Below, piece by piece: positions 42,832 to 55,397 of a stretch of 64,000 nt of DNA. Numbering within the stretch: the stretch's first letter is position 1; every line of letters begins with the position of its first letter. Below the pieces are notes generated by a model. That model was not told the DNA's origin and did no database searches. It saw only the letters and a program-made list of their open reading frames with translations. This DNA comes from Blastomussa wellsi (Eukaryota; Cnidaria; Anthozoa; Scleractinia; Plerogyridae). Location: positions 17,875,690-17,939,689 of the forward strand of contig OX393565.1 of the NCBI GenBank assembly GCA_947652115.1, read 5' to 3'. The translations under genes and the position numbers were made by a program.

Positions 42832-45260
42832 ACATAGGTGTACGAGCACCTTCGAACTTAGGGGGGCTGTGACCCCCCTGCCCGAATTTGCACAACAGCA
42901 GAATGCGTTAGAAAATTAATCCGGTATACAAACGCTCAAAAATTGCAACAAAAAACAAGACGTTCGAAATTTGCACGCTTATTGAAACGTTAACGGCCCT
43001 GGAGAGTAATTTCGTTGCCATGTTACGCGGTTGCTATGCGAGTGCAATTTCATTTCCGGTGTTTTCGGGGCGTTTCTGCGTAGCGGCAAAATTTACTTCA
43101 TACTTCTTTCTTTTTCGGCGAGAAACCTCTTACAATCGCAGCAGAAACCTGCTAACTATTGAATGCAATATTTGTGAACGTATTGGTGGTTTTCACTAGT
43201 CACGCAATCAAACACTAAATTAGAAAAAAATCAGCTACAGAAGCTAAGAACTTTAGATAGTGTAGATGATAAATAAATATACAATTTCTCCAAGTCTCAG
43301 GTCTGCGCGGTGCGCTGCTCGCGAGTTATTTGCCGAAACGTTCCACGCAAATTTACAAAGCTTAGTATGGAGATGCCATATTTGTGTCCTTCCGAGGGGC
43401 ACAAATATGGCCGCCGTGATGCACGCGAAACCATCTGGAATTTAGTTTTGCTATGACAGCGACTACTGTTGGCTCTTGGGCTATTGTACTTCCACATAAA
43501 CACCACTTATTATTATCTGAAATGTTATAACTGCTCAAAATCGAAAGGATAGCCTTTTTCTAAACAAAATAGCTTTGTCGCGGCACTCAGCTTGATGTCA
43601 CATACGACGAAGAACTCAAATATTCAAGATGCTGTGTTTTCAAAACGAAGGACACTGTCTAGCTGAAAACTTGCGAAAAGATATATTTTTAATTCACGTT
43701 ACACCTAGTAGCAACGAAAACTTAGTAGGCCTAGCGATTTTGATTTCAGAATTTTATGACGTCACATGAAAACCAAGATGTTTGTCACACAAAATGTTTG
43801 CAAAACAAACGAAAATAATACGCACCGCCGACGCGATATATATTTTTCATACAGAAGTGATGGCTTTTGAGTAAAAAAATGCGAACATACAGAACTGCGA
43901 GTTTTGAAAGTTTTCCATTTCAGCTTAGTGCAGAACAGCAAAAGCCTGTGTAAACTATGGTCAAAAGTTAAGGCATTATCACTAGCACAAACAATCAAAC
44001 TGAAGTAGTAGTTATTTCGATTTGTTTGTCGGCGAGCAAAGGCAAATAAAAAAAAATTGTCAGTGTCAATTGAAAAACTGATTCGTAGCTGCCAAAAATT
44101 GTCCACGGAAACAGCTGAAATAATTCATTTTGTAGTTGACAACATTTCAAAGGAATAAAGCTATTCAACTATTCATCTATTAATTCAACCGATCGAGCTA
44201 TCAAGCACAAAAATTGACCACGCCGTTTACGCCTGTTTCGCAAAATTACAACTGATTATGATGAAACTCAAACTGAAACTCCTTTTAATACTTACATCCA
44301 ACTTCGTTTACATTTGTAGTAGCCTGTAGATGTTAACTGACGGCAGAAACGATTGTCAGTAAAGCTACGAGAAAGCAAACAAGATTCAAGTCAAAGTAAT
44401 GACGCTTTGCTGAATGAAGAAATTTAGTTTTTGAAGCGTACGCGAGCAGTAAGGAAGCCAACTCATTGCGGCGATGTCAATTACGATGATTTCAGCCAAT
44501 CAAACATCATAACGTTTTACTACCGATGCAAACGCAAGTTCGTAGTTTTTCTCTAGCGGAAAAAAGCGCAGCTTCTGCTTTTTGCAGTAAATCGAAAGAA
44601 AATGCCTTTTTCTAGAAACTTAAGCATGCATTTTTGGAAAATCAAAATAACAAAAAATGGTACACAAAAATGTGGTTATCAGACTACATTTTTTGTCATT
44701 TTTTTATAAAGTTTTCGTGCTAACGAAAAACGCATGCTTACAATTCTTAAGATTGATGTAAAGTTTGACCTGATACTGCAAACTGGGAATAAGACCGCAA
44801 GTGTCTTGCGTAAAACTCAGTTTTCTGTTTTGGGTCACGCGACATAAGGCGTGTCCCGAGACGTCATCAACCCGTTTGCACAGACACTCATAGTCTACTG
44901 TCTAAATTTAGTTTCATCAAAGCAATGCTAATTTAAGTTACAGCCGACTGAATTTTCCCTAGCAACGGCCCAAAAAGATACTGTTCAGGGCCCTTAACAA
45001 CTCAAAAATAAAATAGATCGCCAACAAAAACTTGTAAGCACTTTGTAAGTTGTCGTATTGTCGTCGTAATAAAAAATACGATCAAGCAAACTATTACATA
45101 TCATTTCATTTGAACACCAAATAGATACAGGCCGTCGTTTTTTCTTAATTTTCTTTCAGCTGCTTTTAACCGAATCCTGAGCGTTTTGCCAGAAAAAGGT
45201 CGACAATATTTTAAACTGGGGGGAGGGGATGCTGCAACTCCCCTCGGCGTACGCCTATGG
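42832..45260. mobile_element. 2.4-kb candidate non-autonomous DNA element
   Basis: The left end ACATAGGTGTACGAG faces the right end CGTACGCCTATGG (11 of the first 13 positions match after inversion). G/C-runs lie just inside both ends (GGGGGGCTGTGACCCCCC near 42863; GGGGGGAGGGG near 45219). No transposase frame is present. The target duplication is unclear. Confidence 0.45.
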
Positions 45261-45714
45261 TCGAAAAGAGTTCTCTTTGCGGTCCATTGATGATAATGGA
45301 TGGAACCATTCTGTTGAGTGTTGTTTACTTCGAAAAGATCTTGTTCTAGAGGCTACCAACCATTAACTTGGTACAGGAAGGTCATTACATAACTGCACAA
45401 GTCACACAAAGTTCAAAGGGGCTTAGCAGAACTATTTGCCTTTGGGTGGCTGGTTAACCCATCTAATAGCATTGATAATCAGGTTCTTTGTCATTAATCT
45501 TCCTTCGAGTGGTAAACGTGGTTATTCAACAACATGCCGTAATGTTGTATACTCAGGTTAAACCCTAAGTTTACACTACAATAATGCTTTTTCCCTTTGT
45601 TTTGTGTTGCAGATATCAGATCGATCGTTGAATTGAGCCAGGCTTTTGATTTGAACATAAGCAGTTGATTATAAGTAGCGAGTAACCTTCAATAGTGTTC
45701 CTGTATCATATTGT

Positions 45715-45935
45715 TCAGCAGTACGCTGGACTCCGGATCGGACGCGTTGTGTTCTTGGGAAAGACGCTTTACTCTCACAGTGCCTCTATTCACCTAGGTG
45801 GGGGGTAACCATGCGATGGACTAGCATCGCATTCAGGGGAAGTAGAAATACTCCAAGTCGCTTTATGCTTAGGAAACCGGGAAAAAACTTCGGCCTGATG
45901 GGCCTCTAGGCTCGTATGCAGACGTTACCTTTTTA
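45715..45935 (+). repeat. SINE-like dispersed repeat candidate
   Basis: Contains GTAACCATGCGATGGACTAGC, GGGGAAGTAGAAATACTCC, AGTCGCTTTATGCT and GGCCTGATGGGCC, ending GCTCGTATGCAGACGTTACC. I recall this string type as an abundant invertebrate SINE. No second copy is in this window. Confidence 0.5.
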
Positions 45936-46039
45936 CGTCTTTACAGGCGTTTGGAAGAAAAAAAATATTTTATGTGTTGTAACGCCAATTACACAGAGAG
46001 CTGCCTTATTGTGTAATGAAATTCAGTCAATAACTCTAG

Positions 46040-46200
46040 TTGAAAGTGACTGAAATGATCATCGCAGTGAATTTCCACTTTAAACAATTCGAATAAAAAA
46101 GTCTGAAAAATTCAGGGTTTCAGTGGGATTCGAACCCGTGACCTCCGCGATACCGGTGCGATGCTCTACCAACTGAGCTTTGAAGCCACACGTTGAGAGC
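46040..46200 (-). repeat. tRNA-derived SINE, inverted copy of the 31-kb unit
   Basis: On the minus strand it has GGCTTCAAAGCTCAGTTGG, GCATCGCACCGGTATCGCGG, GGTTCGAATCCCACTGAAACCC, then the tail with TTCACTGCGATGATCATTTC. It matches 31034-31205 in head and tail. Confidence 0.82.
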
Positions 46201-46321
46201 AAGATCAATTTATTAAGTATATATTTTCCCGTGAGGAGTGAAATGACGTAAAGTATATGACTTCTGTCAAAGAGAGGCTTTAGCAGAAGGCAATAGCTTG
46301 TTAGTATGCTTATTGACTTAA

Positions 46322-46763
46322 AGTGCACCTAACCCTAAAATATTTTTTCGCTCCAATAAACCTTCGCACCAGTTCGAAACGCGTTACACCTCTTGTTTCT
46401 CCTTTTTTCCAAATGCTGACTTTTTATAGCATTTAAAAGTTTTGAAAACCGAGCATCAGCTGGTTCACGACCGAGTCAGAAGGGGCGTGGGTCTATACCT
46501 GGGTTGACGTCGCAAACTGATTTGCATCACATCAAGTCTTTGTAAACATGCATGCAAATCAGTTTGTGACGCCAACGCAGGAATAGACCCACGGTGACGC
46601 CCCTTCTGACTCGGTCGTGAACCAACTGATGCTCGGTTTTCGTAACTTTTAAATGCTATAAAAAGTCAGCAATTGGTAAAAGGGAGAAACGAAAGGTGTG
46701 ACGCGTTTCGAACTGGTGCAAAGGTTTATTGTAGCGAAAAAATAGTTTGGGGTTAGGTGCACT
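46322..46763. mobile_element. fold-back MITE flanked by TTAA
   Basis: Almost the whole 442 bp is an inverted repeat with arms of about 200 bp around a short AT-rich centre near 46535. The ends are AGTGCACCTAACCC and its inverse. TTAA occurs immediately outside at 46318-46321 and 46764-46767, pointing to a TTAA-targeting (piggyBac- or Kolobok-type) transposase in trans. Confidence 0.82.
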
Positions 46764-47560
46764 TTAAAGCAGACAAGATCAAGAGGGCGAAAACAAGCGT
46801 TTATGATTATTTTGGGCAAACAAAGTCTCCCAGGCCAGCTTTGACCTAACAGAAATCCCTTGCTTTTATTCTTGCTTCAAAAACATATCTATTACGATGC
46901 ACGGAAGCAAGCGTTCTTTCCATTTGCTACATTTAGCATCTTTAAGATCGTAAATAATGTGCAAATATTAATATTAATTTGTGAATATTTAATTATGTAT
47001 TTTGTAAATGTTTTGTGGGATCGCTATCATAATCTGAGTCTGTTTCATTAGTGTTCAAGTTCTATTACTTTTACAATCAGATTGAAAGATGAAAGATGAA
47101 GTCGACATTACAGACAAAGTGGACAAAGTGAGATATGTCACTGAATTTTTAAAAATGGAATCAATGTTACGTTCAATTACCGAGTATGCTTTATGATAAC
47201 ACGCGGCTTTACCTCGCTTTTAATATAACAACGGCCCAGCGTAACAGTTAAGCAATAAAAGGAATACTTATCAGTTACCTGGACACCGCATAATACGGCG
47301 ATACTTTCCTTGACATGATATGGCGTGTAAAGTCGCCGTACACTGAATGCAGCTTGTCGGCTTTATTTTTATTTTACATGTTGCCTTCTTGAGCGGAATA
47401 TTCTAATCTAGTTTTCACCCTGAGGCCACAAAACCCGGTAAAGAAACTTCCAATAGAAAACCGCATGCTATATATAGCTGACCAAACTGTCTGTAATCAA
47501 AACGATTATGAACTATTTTATAGGCAATGCACAAGCAATTAAAGGATGGAAAGTGTTGAA

Positions 47561-48122
47561 CGTACTTAGAGGTGCTTGTTCTAGGTCACTGAATTCTATA
47601 TTATAAACCTCCAGCGATCAAATCTGTCAAATGAAAGCAAAACAATAAAATTAATTTAATGAACTTTTTGACCAAACAAAACTTGACAACGATTAGCAGC
47701 GTTTTTGCTGAATTGAAAGGTTTTGTGGGAAAAAATTTTTCAGGGGAATCTGAATATTTTTACGCCAATGCTGAGACTCAAAAAGTTTCTAGTGCTATGA
47801 ATGGGAAGTTTGAGATTTTTTTAGAATATCTACTTTAAGTTTTGGTAAGACCCGTCTTATACACATACACATAGATATCTTTAATATGAAAATTAGGTAG
47901 AAAATATATTTTTCAAACCCTCTCAATTCAGCAAAAAACGTTGCCAACATGTGCTAATCGCTGGGAAGTTTTGTGCCAAAAAAGTGCGGGCCAAGAAAAA
48001 AAGGTTTTGAATTTGTTGGATATTTGGTCAAAAAGCTCGTTAAATTAATTTTAAATTTTAAATTTTTAAATTTGATTGTTGGAGGTTTATGTCGTTTATG
48101 TAGAATTCAGTGAACCAAGTAC
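47561..48122. mobile_element. 562-bp inverted-repeat element with 8-bp target duplication
   Basis: Ends of ~55 bp are inverted: TCACTGAATTCTA..TAAACCTCCA on the left faces TGGAGGTTTA..TAGAATTCAGTGA on the right. GTGTTGAA flanks both sides (47553-47560 and 48123-48130). No coding frame. An 8-bp duplication suggests a hAT-like mobiliser. Confidence 0.78.
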
Positions 48123-48717
48123 GTGTTGAAGGCGATTATTTTCTGTGCTCACTGTTCAGTCCAGTGGCCTTTCGATAGGCAATTTTACGTCGCGGGCGAA
48201 AGAATACTCATCAGTATGCATTTATGTAAAAAACATTAACTAGTGGGACGACTTTAACCGAAATATTAATGATTGTAAGAAATGTCATGAGATTCAAATA
48301 ATGTGACACGAAAGTCTTTCGATTGTCAATCTATATAGATGCCAGCCGTCCGTATTTATTAGATTGAAAAAAGAAGAATCTTTTTAAAAAATATATCAAG
48401 CGAAAAAAATCCCTCAGGTCTTTGTAATATATAGAACAGATTGCCTTCGCATGAACTGAATCAATCTGATGAAAAACATTTAGATTTAGGCAAACCAAAG
48501 TATTTCGCGACGATTTCGAACAGATAAACGCATTATCAAAAGGCACGAACTGAATCTGAATGCAGCAGGTGAAAAAAAGTTCCGTTAAAAGAGCTTCACT
48601 GAGACGAGGAAATTGTATTGATTCTCATTTTGTACAAGATACATATCCACAACTTACAATAGAAAGCGTTGCCGCATTGTACTTGACAGAATTACCATAA
48701 TTATAGTTTCTGCATTA

Positions 48718-49025
48718 AGGCTATGTTTAGACGTGACCGGCTCCGAACGGATCCAAATGGATCCTGTCCGAAAATTGGAACGGATAAGCTTTTTGTTAAA
48801 ACGGGAACGTTCTGGAACGTATGGATCCGTTCCGGAACGGATCCAAACGGATCCAATACTGGACCTCTTGTTTTGCAAGTCTATTTTTGGAACCGTGCCG
48901 GAGCGGTTCCATAAACAATTTTATTGCTTTGTAAACACCCAGATCGGTTCCATGTAAACAGGAGCCGACCCGGTCCGGTCGGGTTCGGAGCGGTTCCTGT
49001 ACGGTCCCGCGTAACGCTTTAAGGC
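48718..49025. repeat. GGATCC/GGAACGG palindrome-rich repeat
   Basis: Dense short palindromes (GGATCCAAATGGATCC, GGATCCGTTCCGGAACGGATCC-type) and repeated GGAACGG/GGTTCC words make it open in several frames on both strands. The frames mirror each other and are not taken as genes. It is probably the body of a non-autonomous element. Confidence 0.55.
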
Positions 49026-52000
49026 CTAGCAAAACGAGGAGACATGTTTCCTTGCCGCGCGGAAGCACGAAATGTTTCTGTCGTATAGCGGAAGAAAATT
49101 TTGCTTCTTGGTTACAAGTGTCTCAATAAACACTTCGCCAAGTGACGACAAAAGTCGGCTTTAGCACCGAAAAAGCTAGTACCTGCTATTGCAGAAGGAT
49201 GAACTTTTTATGCAAATTAAAGAGCGGTAAACGTGAGAATAGTCTTTGTAGGGTTATTCTTTATATTGCTTTACTCAGGGATAACGCGACTGGGCCAATA
49301 CTAATAAAGGCACGTATGCGCTGAAGTTAAATACTTAGTAAGAAATTCTACCTTTAACTGTGATCATTGCAACTATTAATAACTAAATTATCTGACCCTC
49401 CACAAAACTTCACAATGAACGCATTTGAAACCTACGACATGCATATGTAGAGAAATTATCATACTTTCCCACCCTATACCACAATTGGCTGTACATGCAT
49501 TTGCAAAACTGTTTGTGTAAATACTTAAATCATGTATAGTCTTACTAAAAGTTCAAGTCATTTGAATCGAAAACATGAACTCGATCTTTAACAAGTGCTA
49601 GCGGTGCTCGCTAGTTGTTTAATGAACAATACCGATATTGCTAAAGTAAGCTCGATGTTGCTAAAGTAAGCTCCACACTGTTCAATTTAGAGAATAATAA
49701 GGAGATGAAATTACTACGATATGCGCAATAAAATCACAAAACATTGAAGAGAGATCAAAGAATCAATAACAAACTCAACCTAGACGTGACGCCGGGCCGG
49801 AAATCAAACCCAGGTCACGTTGAAGGTTGCCCACCGTGCTAATTATGCAGGAAAGTTGGTGGCAGGCCTGTCAAGAATTTTCGCATAACATTTTTCACTC
49901 AGCAGTTGCGTTCTACACGAATCATAACTAACGTCGCGAAGTATTCAAAACATTCCCAAGTGCAACTGAAAGAAAAAGTACTCGGTAATAACAGCAATGT
50001 TTGAAGGATTCTACGGGAATAAGAAAACGTTTTCTAAACTAACTTTACGGACACTTCCACGACGGACAAGAGAGTACAGTTTACTTCGTCCCTAACAGAA
50101 GAATCGACGTTCTAATATTTACCTCCATAATACTGACGGAAACTAAGTCTTGCGTGCCCCTTTGCTGGCCAACTGTAATACTAGCAGTGTTACCTCACAA
50201 GTCATTTCTTACCTCATAGCTCGGCATGGACTGAATTCTTTTCAGTATCGACTTCTGACGTGTGACACTACAGATTCTTCATAAACACTCAAACTCTCAA
50301 GTATCGCTACTTTTATGTAGCTTAAAAGCGTCATAAATGGTATACATAATTCGGTTTCGGAGGTCGTGTGAATATGCCATGTTTAGACAAACGCTAGATA
50401 GTAGCCAACCTCGGAATGCAATCGTTTTGTCTTTGATTAATACGCACCATTTCTTGTTATGATTTTAAACACAAGTCCCATAAAGCTACATTGGCCGCCT
50501 CTAGTCTTCAAATAGACTGGGCAAAAATAATATTTTCATGTTCTGTTTTCAATGTTTAGAATTCACAAAATGTCAGTATAATTTACTGAGTTGTATAATG
50601 TAAACGGTTAATTGCTCTTGAGTTTCCCAACAGCCAGAGAAGCAGTATTTTTAAAAGGCACAATTTTAAATGCAAATTTGTAGTAATGTTTAAAGGCAGC
50701 TCTGTGGGTAATCATTTTTAATTTTCATCTGAACAAAAACATTATGTATTTCAAAGTCTGAAATAATGTAATTTTCAAAAAAAGAAAAATGTTTGGGCTA
50801 GGCAGTTACCAGGAATCTTTTTTTCTTTTTCAAGAATAACGGAACTAACAAGGAATGTTGGCGAAATTAGAATACGACTAAATAAATAACTATAAATGAC
50901 AACCTATCAGTATCCAAATGCGATAAACAGCACGAATGCGCCAACCATCTTTGTCATCAAAATCAATGCCGAGCGAATAGGATGCTAAGTTAACCCGAAA
51001 TTATTTAATTCCAAGCATATCCCTCTTTTTGTTTCAATCCTTTTTCAGCGAGGTAACCAAAATTAAACTTAAGTGAAAAAAGATGAAAAAAAAAAAAAAT
51101 TGCCGCGCGAAAACTGGGACTACCTTTTTCTGCATGGCCATGCATTTTTTTCGATCGCTTATACAGGAACAGTGATAAACCGCATCCAGTATTTACAATG
51201 TAACTGAATATAAAATTTGTGTTTTAGACTATAATTGTTGACGCCAGAACCGCAGTTTCGGGAGTACGGAGTTCTATCTTCGCTGTGATTCTTTTCAACA
51301 AGGCTTTTCCAATAGCCAAGTTCGTTTTTACGCGAATTTGTCGAGCCGTATTTAATATCAACGTACCTCAAGAAACGACTAAACTCCATGCTCGTCAAGA
51401 ATATTCCTTACATCTTTAGGCCCTCAATACAGTAACAGCCTCACGTCATTATCTCTCCAGCATCGTTCATCGAACTCCTTGTGAACGATGAACTATATGC
51501 AAAACAATTATTTGCATACTTTAGATAAATTAAAGTCAATATGTACGTCATCGTTACAACAGGATATGTTTTGGTAGTTTTTAGAAATGGAGGGTGTTAG
51601 ATGAATGTTATTTACCTTGATTTAAGAACGATGACAGTACACTGTACAAATCTATGAGGGGTTTAAAGCAGACCAATATCTTCATTTCATGTTAGCTCTG
51701 GCACTTTTTTTCTCTTAAACATGATATGTAGCTTTTAAGCCTGGTTTAATATGCGTAAACAAGGACATAAATAATACCTGTTTTGACATTTTGTCAAACT
51801 GCATAACTTCCTCACTTATATCAAAGGAAACTCGTTATTTCATTTTTAATGTTCATGATCTACACTGAACCGAAATGAAATGGTTTGTACAATTTCCCTT
51901 TCAATTCACACACAGTTTATCCGCACACGTAATAGTATACTGTTTTCTTGACTGACTCCTAATTATAAATGGACAAATTGAAAAGTAGAGATGCTAAAAC

Positions 52001-52300
52001 CCTTGTCGCATTTAACTAATTTTACACAATGTTTCTAACAAGATGAATTTCAAATATTCAACAAAAACATGCAAATTTCGCTAAAGGAAATAATACACCC
52101 ACATCTAAGCAGCCCTAAGCAGCTGTCATACATACACATTCATAGTTTTTCGGTTAAAGGTATTTTTTAAACTGAAAATACTGTCTTAAGGCCCGACTGT
52201 AACCGATGTAAGTCGATCGATTTGGTGTTTATTTTCCGAAAATGTATACCAAGTAACGGTGAATTTCAATTCTCTATTGTTTAATTTATATGGATACTTA
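49026..52300. other. 3.3 kb without a supportable gene
   Basis: AT-rich sequence. A minus-strand frame at 51398-51159 (NELGYWKSLVEKNHSEDRT) is the only one of note. It has donor-like GTACGT after FSRFLR but no clear acceptor, and is not called. Confidence 0.4.
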
Positions 52301-52302
52301 TA

Positions 52303-52470
52303 AATAGACCAATTTCGATAATTCAAACTTCAGCCTTAAACAATAGACATCACTACGATGCTCTGGGGAATAAACCCCACAAACTATAGTTTATGCCACA
52401 GAGCCTCGTACTGAGATCTAATGCTTTAAGCTGAATTTTTAAATATCGAAATTGGTGTATTTGCACTAAA
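52303..52470. mobile_element. ~165-bp MITE with ~40-bp imperfect inverted ends
   Basis: Left ACCAATTTCGATAATTCAAAC.TTCAGC faces right GCTGAATTTTTAAATATCGAAATTGGT. AT-rich, no frame. The target duplication was not resolved. Confidence 0.6.
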
Positions 52471-53406
52471 AGGCACAGGGACTGATCAGTGACGACCACG
52501 GGGAACCCTGATTGGATAACATTTTCATTTTAACAAAATCATGGAAAACCCAAAAAGTAATAACAGTATCTTTTCTCTCGTTTTACAGGCCAAAAGAAAT
52601 AGTGTTCTGTCACGCGTGTCACGCGTCTAGCGTTACCACATAGTTTAGCATTGTAGCAAGGTATTATGGTATTGATTTTCCATGTGATTTTGGGGATTGT
52701 CATTGTATTGTCGTGCTCGCTGGTGAAAACCCTTTCTCGTTTCACCGCGAAAATTTACTTCAAATAAATCTGGTTACACTGACTGATGAAGGATTTACGT
52801 CTCGTTTGTTACGGTGAGCAAACTTATGGATCAGGGTCCAAAGGATCAGAACAAATAGGGAAAGAAGTGAAAGAAGAGCTGTTTAAAATTTTCCACTCAG
52901 TTTTTTGTACTCATTCTTCGGAAATACATGATCAGTCACATTGCGTGGTGCGAAGAATGGGTCAAGCTTGCCACTCTTTCTTATTGTTAATTTATCCATC
53001 AATTACATGTAGGCTTACATGTGGTCGCTGACCATTGCTATAGCTGATTACATTTTATGTACTCCACACTTGTTGAACACTCACCGCATCGCTTGTTTGG
53101 TGTTATTTATAGCGCTTGTCGACCGGTCCTAAAGGTATTGTTTTCATCTCTACCAAAGAAGTTTTTATCGTTTTATTGGCTAGTGTTGCCGTTTAGAGAA
53201 AGAAAATTGCATTGTATTTGCACATTTTCAAGACAAAATGATATTCTTTTCAAAATCTCAGATTCACAGATTTCAGCCTCGATATTCTTATAAAATATAT
53301 TCTTACAAAAAAGAAAGAGTGTACCAGCTATTAAAAATGAAAATCTCTCCCCAACAAGAAGCAGAATTTTAACCCAACAGTATAGCAAGGAGTAGCAGCA
53401 GCAGCT

Positions 53407-53691
53407 TTACATATTATCAGGCTTTTTCCAATCTTCCTTCATACTCAACCGGCAACATCGATAGTTATATCTCACTTGGTTCTCAGATGCGGACTTCCTT
53501 TCCAAGAAAAATTTCTGCAAAAGCTCGTTCTCGTTGCACTTGACGTACTGTCTGGAAAGTTCTTTGATCTTGCCGCTAGCCTGGTCTTTCCAATCCGTCG
53601 TTGTGTCTCGACAAATCGGTCGGTAATCCAGAACACGCTTGTGAATATCATCCATCACTTTGTTTTCGTCTTCAAGTGCATATAGGAGATC
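53407..53691 (-). CDS. paralog A exon 3 (four-Cys C-terminal domain)
   Basis: 285 bp including the stop, after acceptor TTATCAACAG, phase 0. It begins DLLYALEDENKVMDDIHK, still helical, and carries all four cysteines shared with paralog B. 17 residues follow the CCR motif, against 3 in paralog B. Confidence 0.82.
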   Translation of the reverse strand, partial: DLLYALEDENKVMDDIHKRVLDYRPICRDTTTDWKDQASGKIKELSRQYVKCNENELLQKFFLERKSASENQVRYNYRCCRLSMKEDWKKPDNM

Positions 53692-55397
53692 CTGTTGATA
53701 AATGCACTGTGGTCATCGAAAAGCAAAAACTTAACCGCCACTTCCGGTTTGAAGAGTTTGAAATCGATGATTCAAACTTAACAACAGAAATACAAGCCAA
53801 AAAACGAGGCTAACAAATTACAGCACTTAACAGTTAAAGCAGCAACCGTCTTGTCCATTGATGCCGACTAAAAAATGCACTAGATTAGGACCCCCTTGGA
53901 AGCGGAACGTTAGAAATCACAGAAGGACATTTGCAATGGACGATTTTTTTTGTCCAAGTTGTCTACATGAATTGTTTTTCGACCTGGAATCTCGGAACGA
54001 TTTTTTCCCCTAAAGTACTTCTTAAGTAAGAGCAGACTTTGCACACCATTTTTTAATTACAGTACCGCTCCACTTGACCCGTCCCTCAGTATAATGGTAG
54101 GGAGTTACACGAGACATCTGAGAGCGATCGTTGTAAGGACCACTTTATTTATAAGCACATGGACACTTCATTCCTGCCTCTGCCTCAATCCTCTTTAGGT
54201 AGAGAATATATAAAGACAATCTCATTTTGAGTGTACGTTTCTTGTTAGCCCCATCCACAAAGACAATCTACGATAATTAAAAGATCTCTGGCCTTTGAGG
54301 ATCATCATAGTTAATTCTCATAATCTTCTTTCCTGATTAAGTATTTATATTGTCAGGAGAAATTTGATGTTGGTCAGCCCAGGGACTAAAAGGTTTAAAT
54401 GACACCGATCACTCACCCTCTGCCACTTCTCCTGATGGTCCACCTCACTCACAAGATTATCCAGTAAAGGCAGCTGAATGCTCTCTTTCGCCTTATCAGT
54501 GTCGAAATTAATCTTTCCTTCAAGATCTTCTTTCTCGTAGTCGTCACCCTTACGTTTCAAATAATACTTGATTGCATCGATGCGATTTTTCTGTTTCTTC
54601 ATGGTTACCAGTTGTGATGCGATTTTCCTTTGCATACGGGACATTCTCTGTTCGTACATTTTGAGACCGAGTATGATGTCATCGTCGTCAAGTGCACGCT
54701 AAGAACGATAAAAAGATATTTGGAAACATAAACAACATCAAGGGTGATAATATTGTAGATGTAAAGGCGAGGGTAACTTACACTTGAATAAGGAAATCAA
54801 AATTAAGTTTTGGTATTTCACACTTGCGATTCTTTACTCATTTCCTTTCTTTGGGTCCTCTCCCTCTAAGCTAATTTCATAAGGGTAAACGCTTATTTTA
54901 AGAATAACTTCTATGTTATTTCAGGAGCCCGATAATTTTGGTCAACCTTTACCGCATGTACAATTAGGCGCCAGTCCCCATAATAACATGAAACCATTTG
55001 TTCATGTATAAATTCCAAAGAATTCGTTTCTAATAAATAGACGAACATGTAGCCGGGAAACATCTTAGTTGATTTTCTGTTTCTGCTTTTCCACATAATA
55101 TTATTCTTTTATCAAAGGTTTCTGACTGCTTTATATTAAGAGTAGGATATGTGACATATGTACATACAGTTGAATAGTACAGTAACGCGTCTAGTCATTT
55201 CCAGTGGTCGGAATCGTAGCAGAGTACATGCATGCAAAGAAGTCGAGGTAATGGCTCTTTTGCCGAATTCATTCCCAAGATAGAAATAAAGGCTAACTGA
55301 CCTTCCAACGAATTGTCTCCAGTGTAAAGCCGCAGTTGCAAATGAGAAGAATCTCAAAGAAAACCAAGAAGTAAAGCACCATACATGACACCGCCAT
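53407..55397 (-). CDS. small secreted coiled-coil protein with conserved CNxxExLQ...RYxYRCCR domain, paralog A
   Basis: Three exons, 55397-55302, 54698-54417 and 53691-53407, with phase-0 junctions (donors AAG|GTCAGT and AGG|GTGAGT, acceptors TTCTTAG and ATCAACAG), give 220 aa. Residues 1-23 are a signal peptide (MAVSCMVLYFLVFFEILLIC). Exon 2 forms a basic coiled coil (ILGLKMYEQRMSRMQRKIA, then VTMKKQKNRIDAIKYYLKRK) and an acidic linker. Exon 3 has a Cys at ICRD, then LSRQYVKCNENELLQKFFL and VRYNYRCCRL, and ends DNM. It is presumably extracellular, with oligomerisation through the coil and disulfides in the C-terminal domain. The RQ[WY]..C / Y.CC pattern faintly recalls dermatopontin, but I do not claim the family. 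It is divergent from paralog B with the same exon plan. Confidence 0.8.
54417..54698 (-). CDS. paralog A exon 2 (coiled coil)
   Basis: 282 bp, 94 codons, phase 0 at both ends. It is rich in Lys/Arg/Glu/Gln with heptad-like Leu/Ile/Met spacing over the first 50 residues, then DYEKEDLEGKINFDTDKAKE and a second short helix before WQR at the donor. Confidence 0.82.
55302..55397 (-). CDS. paralog A exon 1 (signal peptide)
   Basis: 96 bp, 32 codons from ATG (context AAGATGG) to AAG|GTCAGT. It is hydrophobic between residues 6 and 20 and ends FTLETIRWK. Paralog B exon 1 has the same codon count. Confidence 0.82.

Noticed and set aside
48654..49068. Several 60-90-codon frames on both strands
   Set aside because: They are products of the palindromic GGATCC/GGAACGG repeat and mirror each other.
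51159..51398. 79-codon minus-strand frame with NELGYWKSL, like NEYWKSF at 41.4 kb
   Set aside because: The similarity is confined to a few residues and no splice structure supports a gene.
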